Source of the DNA: Myxococcales bacterium
GTDB taxonomy: Bacteria > Myxococcota > Polyangia > Fen-1088
Direction: 5' to 3'
Assembly (NCBI GenBank): GCA_003159055.1
Contig: PMLH01000575.1
Span: 251 to 9,430, forward strand
DNA length: 9,180 nt
This document shows positions 6,138 through 9,180 of the stretch, one piece after another. The notes under the pieces are model-generated. The model had not been told where the DNA came from. It was given only the letters and a program-made list of their open reading frames with translations, and searched no databases. Made by a program: the position numbers and the translations under genes. Positions within the stretch are counted from its first letter, which is position 1. The number at the start of each line of letters is the position of its first letter.

Positions 6138-6881
6138 TCAACGTGGCCGCCTGGCTCGGCGTCTCAGTCGTTCGAAGCCATCGAGCAGCGCTGTCAGGCC
6201 GCAGACAAACTCCCCGTCATAGTCGTGCGGAGACGCTTCTTCGGCGACACGCACCAAGCAATGCAGTCCTGCCTTCAGAAGGGCCGCGCGCTTTGCGAGG
6301 AGGTCTCTGCCGTCCTTCTCTGGGGCAGCGGCTGGTGAATCGCCGAACTCGGCCAGGGCATGGCCGATCGTGAACACACCGACACAGTCTAGAAGGAAGA
6401 GCGCTTGCTGCACCGGGAACCCGTCCGCCAACAACCGTTGCAGCACCTCGTCTGCTACTCGGAGCAACGCCGGCGAGCGCATAGGCCTGGTCGCGAATAG
6501 AGGCAATGCCTGAGGGTGAGCACGCAGTGCCTGACGGAGCGCGGTGGCCATCCTCATGGCGAGGTGTCTCCAAGAGATGCGTCGGGGGATCGTCGGCGTG
6601 GTGATCTCCAGAAGTGCTGCCTCGTGGAGTGCATCGAACAACTCGTCCTTGTTGGCGAAGTGGTTGTACAGCGACATTGGAGTGACACCCAAACGGAGCG
6701 CAATCCGGCGAATCGAGAGGCTCGCCAGGCCATGCTCATCCAAGAGCGCCAGCGCCTCGCGCAGCACACGGTCACGCGACAGCGGCTGTACGTCCCGAGG
6801 TGGTCGCCCCCTACCGCGCTTCTTCGGTCTAGGCGACGACTCGCCCAAGTGTCCATAGGAACGCGAGGCCATCGTAGACAT
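6138..6881 (-). CDS. TetR-family transcriptional regulator
   Basis: The 247-residue protein has a TetR N-terminal DNA-binding domain at about 35-90: RDRVLREALALLDEHGLASL, then SIRRIALRLGVTPMSLYNHF as the helix-turn-helix, and NKDELFDALHEAAL. The rest is helical, as expected for the ligand-binding and dimerisation part, and ends in a basic tail. Before the domain is a basic stretch with an AT-hook-like core, KKRGRGRPPRD (residues 20-30). TetR proteins usually repress their own or nearby genes until a ligand binds. The start overlaps the end of the upstream methyltransferase gene by 53 bases; AAGGAGGAG lies just before this ATG, and a second ATG nine bases later is also possible. The likely target is the palindrome in the promoter of the methyltransferase gene (inference). 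Family is firm; ligand unknown. Confidence 0.92.
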   Translation of the reverse strand: MSTMASRSYGHLGESSPRPKKRGRGRPPRDVQPLSRDRVLREALALLDEHGLASLSIRRIALRLGVTPMSLYNHFANKDELFDALHEAALLEITTPTIPRRISWRHLAMRMATALRQALRAHPQALPLFATRPMRSPALLRVADEVLQRLLADGFPVQQALFLLDCVGVFTIGHALAEFGDSPAAAPEKDGRDLLAKRAALLKAGLHCLVRVAEEASPHDYDGEFVCGLTALLDGFERLRRRARRPR

Positions 6882-7617
6882 TCTCCTCCTTTTCGAGCTT
6901 GAGCGAAGGTGGTACTTGCGGCGGCGGGCGCCGGAAACCAGGGTTCATTCGCAAGACCAAGCGCCGCCGCCAACCTTTGGGAGGAATCGTGGGGATGTAG
7001 CTTTCGTCACCGAGAAAGAGCAGGCCACCCGGTCGCAAGACCCGCGCACACTCGCTGATCCCAGTGTCTGGTGAGGAAAACAGCTTGATACCGCCGAAGT
7101 GGAAAACGAAGTCGAAGGTGCCGTCGGCGAAGGGCAGCGCTGCACCGTTGCCCTGCACGCACAGTGGAGCGGGGCACTGCGCCCGCGTTCGGTGGGCGCA
7201 GCGACGGAGCATCCCTGACGAGAGGTCTAGGGCCGCCATTCGGCCTTGTGCCGAGACTGCGCGTGCCAGCCAAGGCTGGTAGACACCAGGTCCAGTGCAG
7301 ACCTCCAGCAGGCTGCTCCCCGGCGTAATCGGCAAAGACTCGACAAGTCGGCGCTGCTCCTTCCGCATGTCAAGGTCGATCAGGAGGCGCGAGAGCACGC
7401 GCTCGCTGTGCTCGTAGAGTGGGGCGAACCAGTTGTAAAAGCGGTTCCAGTGGGCGTCGTCGCCGGCAACGTCCTTGGCGTCGAGGAGACGTGGAATGCC
7501 ATCTCTCACCATGTAGTGGTCCCCAGCTTCGTCGATGAGCTCGTCGCGCTCACGACGAAGACGGTGGAGCCCGCCGGGACTACGAAGATCACCGAGCCAA
7601 CTGTCGAGGTTTGTCAT
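6829..7617 (-). CDS. Class I SAM-dependent methyltransferase with Trm112-like N-terminus
   Basis: The 262-residue product shows the SAM-binding fold: motif I is LLEVCTGPGVYQPWLA (103-118), the acidic post-II position is ALDLSSGML (129-137), and later motifs are NGAALPFADGTFDFVFHFGG (157-176) and ARVLRPGGLLFLGDESY (191-207). This is the UbiE/Methyltransf_11 type that methylates small molecules or lipids. The N-terminus (RRERDELID, then HYMVRDGIPRLLD at 34-46) resembles the Trm112-like segment often found before such domains. The ATG follows AAGGAG (7625-7630) by seven bases and is preceded by a strong promoter with a palindromic operator, so the gene leads a two-gene unit with the TetR regulator. 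The last 17 codons overlap the regulator and may be an altered C-terminus. Substrate is unknown. Confidence 0.88.
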   Translation of the reverse strand: MTNLDSWLGDLRSPGGLHRLRRERDELIDEAGDHYMVRDGIPRLLDAKDVAGDDAHWNRFYNWFAPLYEHSERVLSRLLIDLDMRKEQRRLVESLPITPGSSLLEVCTGPGVYQPWLARAVSAQGRMAALDLSSGMLRRCAHRTRAQCPAPLCVQGNGAALPFADGTFDFVFHFGGIKLFSSPDTGISECARVLRPGGLLFLGDESYIPTIPPKGWRRRLVLRMNPGFRRPPPQVPPSLKLEKEENVYDGLAFLWTLGRVVA

Positions 7618-7624
7618 GGCCTGT

Positions 7625-7630
7625 CTCCTT
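7625..7630 (-). promoter_or_regulatory. Ribosome binding site of the methyltransferase gene
   Basis: The minus strand reads AAGGAG seven bases before ATG 7617. It selects this start over a longer frame to 7734 that would run through the promoter. Confidence 0.85.
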
Positions 7631-7632
7631 AC

Positions 7633-7655
7633 ATAATATATACACCGTATATTAT
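7633..7655. promoter_or_regulatory. Palindromic operator, probable TetR binding site
   Basis: ATATACACCGTATAT (7638-7652) has perfect six-base arms around ACC, and a wider alignment gives ATAATATA (7633-7640) and TATATTAT (7648-7655) as eight-base arms. It covers the -10 box and part of the spacer of the promoter, so a bound dimer would block RNA polymerase. Size and symmetry fit TetR-family operators, and the only regulator nearby is the TetR encoded by the second gene of the unit. Binding is inferred. Confidence 0.65.
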
Positions 7656-7665
7656 GGCGTGGCAA
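7637..7665 (-). promoter_or_regulatory. Sigma-70-type promoter of the methyltransferase-TetR unit
   Basis: On the minus strand, TTGCCA (7660-7665) is separated by exactly 17 bases from TATATA (7637-7642), close to the housekeeping consensus. The expected start of transcription is about seven bases past the -10 box, just upstream of the AAGGAG at 7625-7630, giving a very short leader. The AT-rich box stands out in GC-rich surroundings. Confidence 0.7.
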
Positions 7666-7730
7666 CTGGATGGGCTGCTCTCTGGGCCCTGAGCTGCTTG
7701 ATTCGGCTTCTTGCGCTCGGAGCGAACGTG

Positions 7731-8233
7731 TCACCGCCTCTGCGGCAACGCCTGCAGGACGTGGTTGCGAATGATCTCGGCGACCTCCTCGGGACGCCTC
7801 ACCGCAAAGTCATGGCCACCACCGCGTACGATTTCGTGTCGAGATCGAGGGATGCGTTCGCAAAGGAACTGCCCGACAGCCGGAGGACAGATTGTGTCCG
7901 CATCCCCGGTGAGGATGAGCGTCGAGGCCGTGATAGCGCCAAGCCTCGCGGTCAGGTCCGTGCAGTCTCTCTCGTCCGGGTTGAGAGGAAATGTTACCCT
8001 CACCCCCCGAGCTGCTTGAGATAGTGGCCGAGTGCTCCTCGGAAGAGCTCCATGCGGTTCTTGACGCCTCGGGACCGCCACGCCTCGTCCAGCTTGTCGT
8101 CCGACCACGCGACTGCCAAGGCTGTTCGGCGGGCGACGCGCCGACCAGGTGGTGTACACATCGCGCGACAGCCGCCAGCATCCGAGCTCAGCCCCACGAG
8201 CTGGCGGCCATTGAGCTGGACCTCGCCCGGCAT
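7731..8233 (-). pseudogene. Alpha/beta-hydrolase remnant, frameshifted and 5'-truncated
   Basis: The last 90 codons encode a typical alpha/beta-hydrolase C-terminus: TLILTGDADTICPPAVGQFL, with the acid residue in GDAD (codons at 7896-7907), then IVRGGGHDFAVRRPEEVAEI with the catalytic histidine codon at 7812-7814. The preceding helical lid ([20 protein letters not shown], then [14 protein letters not shown]) is in a different frame that ends at a stop at 8000-8002, right at a run of six Gs (CCCCCC at 8003-8008 on the plus strand). One extra G would join the two as [14 protein letters not shown]. Upstream, [13 protein letters not shown] could be a damaged nucleophile elbow, but no intact GxSxG is seen and the N-terminal half of the fold is missing. 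The full-length open frame 7731-8375 has an Arg/Pro-rich middle that does not look like protein. Probably non-functional. Confidence 0.65.
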
Positions 8234-8449
8234 TTTGATCTACGCTAGGGTGTGCAGCGGAAGGATGAGAACATCCAAGTCCCTTCGGTCGCGACCTCAC
8301 GGCCGTTTCCTCATCGGGCTCTACCCAAGCAAGCCAGTCACGAGGAATCCGAGATTCGCCCGGCTTTGCGATCACACAGACGGCAGCTGAAAGGTGTCAA
8401 GCTTGCGCCTCTTCAACCTGGGACCGGGCCGCGCGAACCCGGAGCGCCG
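8234..8449. other. Junction region without a supported gene
   Basis: Between the hydrolase remnant and the GAF-like gene fragment, both strands have open frames but none with clear codon bias or motifs. Short minus-strand pieces (GESRIPRDW; in another frame DLDVLILPLHTLA before a stop) may be decayed upstream parts of the hydrolase gene. Confidence 0.35.
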
Positions 8450-9067
8450 GTGGACGTAGTGGAGGCTGTCCTTTGCTTCACGCCCACGCCACTGACCTCC
8501 CTGCCCCCGGTCGAGACCCGCGCACTGCCCACGCCGACTCGGGTGGCGTCGCGCCGTCCCCTCACACCGATCATGGTGCCCATTACGAACGCCGGCGCTC
8601 AGCTTGCTATCGAGCAGATCCGCTTCGCAACCGATCAGCAGGGTTTGTCGAACAACCTCTTCACGGCTATGCGCGCGTGTTTCGGAGCCGGCGCGATTTT
8701 TTCCGTGGCAGGGAGGCTCGCGCGTGGCCGCTTTGGATTCTCTGGTGAGCAAGTGCGGCCAGAGATCGAGAACCTGAGTTTTTCGCTGTCGCTACCATCC
8801 TGTTTTCGCATTGCGCGTAGTCGTCGTGCGACCTACCGCGGATTGCCGCCGCCCGACGGACGGGCTGTCCAGCAGCCGCTCTGGGCTGCACTTCATTGCA
8901 AGCCTGCGAGCGGGGTGCTGGTGTCGCCGGTTATCGTCGAGGGCAGGGTCGCCTTGCTGCTCTACGCGCACGATGATGGGGATGTCCGGGGCAACAGCCT
9001 CGCCGCCAGCTGGATGGAACAGCTCCGTGAGGTGCTCAGCAGCTCGCTTTTGCGATTGGGCGTGTAG
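8450..9067 (+). CDS. GAF-like domain protein, probably 5'-truncated
   Basis: From about residue 42 onward this 205-residue reading resembles a GAF-like C-terminal domain seen in many myxobacterial multidomain proteins, often after a long Pro-rich linker. Visible elements are LFTAMRACFGAGAIFSVAGR, LSFSLSLPSCFRIARSRRAT, and SGVLVSPVIVEGRVALLLYA followed by HDDGD. The preceding 40 residues (TPTPLTSLPPVETRALPTPT) look like such a linker, with no N-terminal module in front. The GTG at 8450 has GGAG five bases upstream and is where coding bias begins; the frame stays open back to 8252 but without protein character. It may be a gene fragment left by rearrangement, or a short protein of its own. An ATG at 8574 just before the domain is another possible start. 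The domain match is from memory of family patterns, so the function, possibly sensing or signalling, is uncertain. Confidence 0.5.
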   Translation: MDVVEAVLCFTPTPLTSLPPVETRALPTPTRVASRRPLTPIMVPITNAGAQLAIEQIRFATDQQGLSNNLFTAMRACFGAGAIFSVAGRLARGRFGFSGEQVRPEIENLSFSLSLPSCFRIARSRRATYRGLPPPDGRAVQQPLWAALHCKPASGVLVSPVIVEGRVALLLYAHDDGDVRGNSLAASWMEQLREVLSSSLLRLGV

Positions 9068-9180
9068 GGATGGCGGCCTTCGCTCGGCTCAAGCCGATTC
9101 TGGGTGGGGGCGGTCGAAATCCCGCACCCGTGCGAAATCATCTCCGGTCGCGGCTGTAGCAGCCCGTGGTGAAAGTCGGA

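Noticed and set aside
6516..6902. A 128-codon plus-strand open frame opposite the TetR gene
   Set aside because: The minus-strand helix-turn-helix region is unmistakable, and this frame has no supporting motif.
9071..9160. A 29-codon plus-strand ORF after the GAF-like fragment
   Set aside because: It is too short, has no ribosome site and matches nothing I recognise; the last 113 bases hold no supported feature.
1..9180. CRISPR arrays, tRNA or rRNA genes, transposases, integrases
   Set aside because: No regularly spaced repeats, cloverleaf-like sequences or recombinase motifs were seen, although gene fragments near the right end suggest past rearrangement.

Overview
The window is GC-rich DNA with strong G/C third-position bias in most genes. 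It reads like a chromosome segment from a deltaproteobacterium or member of the Myxococcota. Supporting signs are a VKOR-DsbA fusion, GC-rich CCGGTTCC-type intergenic repeats, and a C-terminal GAF-like domain of a kind common in myxobacterial multidomain proteins. This taxonomic guess is inference; no rRNA or marker gene is present.

Left part (1-4171). After the last 25 codons of a plus-strand gene come four minus-strand genes. Three form a tightly coupled operon read from right to left: a membrane VKOR-thioredoxin disulfide-generating enzyme (2912-4171), a small membrane-anchored OmpA-like protein with six cysteines (2226-2915), and a TlpA-like thioredoxin lipoprotein (1639-2229). Both junctions are 4-base ATGA overlaps. 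After a repeat-rich gap comes a secreted L,D-transpeptidase fused to a DUF1287 domain (146-1447). Together they suggest an envelope module: oxidative folding, a possible disulfide-rich client, and peptidoglycan remodelling.

Middle part (4172-5865). Divergently, on the plus strand, a DinB-family metal-binding protein (4536-5051) is followed 17 bases later by DNA-3-methyladenine glycosylase I, Tag (5069-5686). Coding-like sequence with one hydrophobic segment runs into the DinB start with an ATGA overlap and may be a small gene or the tail of a decayed one.

Right part (5866-9180) looks like accessory, partly decayed DNA. A lipoprotein gene with an apparently leaderless promoter loses its coding character near 6130, where an oppositely oriented TetR regulator (6138-6881) ends. 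The regulator overlaps an upstream SAM-dependent methyltransferase gene (6829-7617). The pair has a near-consensus promoter with an AT-rich palindrome over its -10 box, which suggests autoregulation. Further upstream lie an alpha/beta-hydrolase remnant broken at a six-base homopolymer (7731 to about 8233) and, on the other strand, an apparently 5'-truncated gene for the GAF-like domain (about 8450-9067). The cluster of partial genes around one well-formed regulated unit suggests past insertion and rearrangement.

I saw no tRNA, rRNA, CRISPR array, transposase or integrase. No wholly new system is evident. The most interesting parts are the disulfide/envelope operon and the self-controlled methyltransferase-TetR unit.
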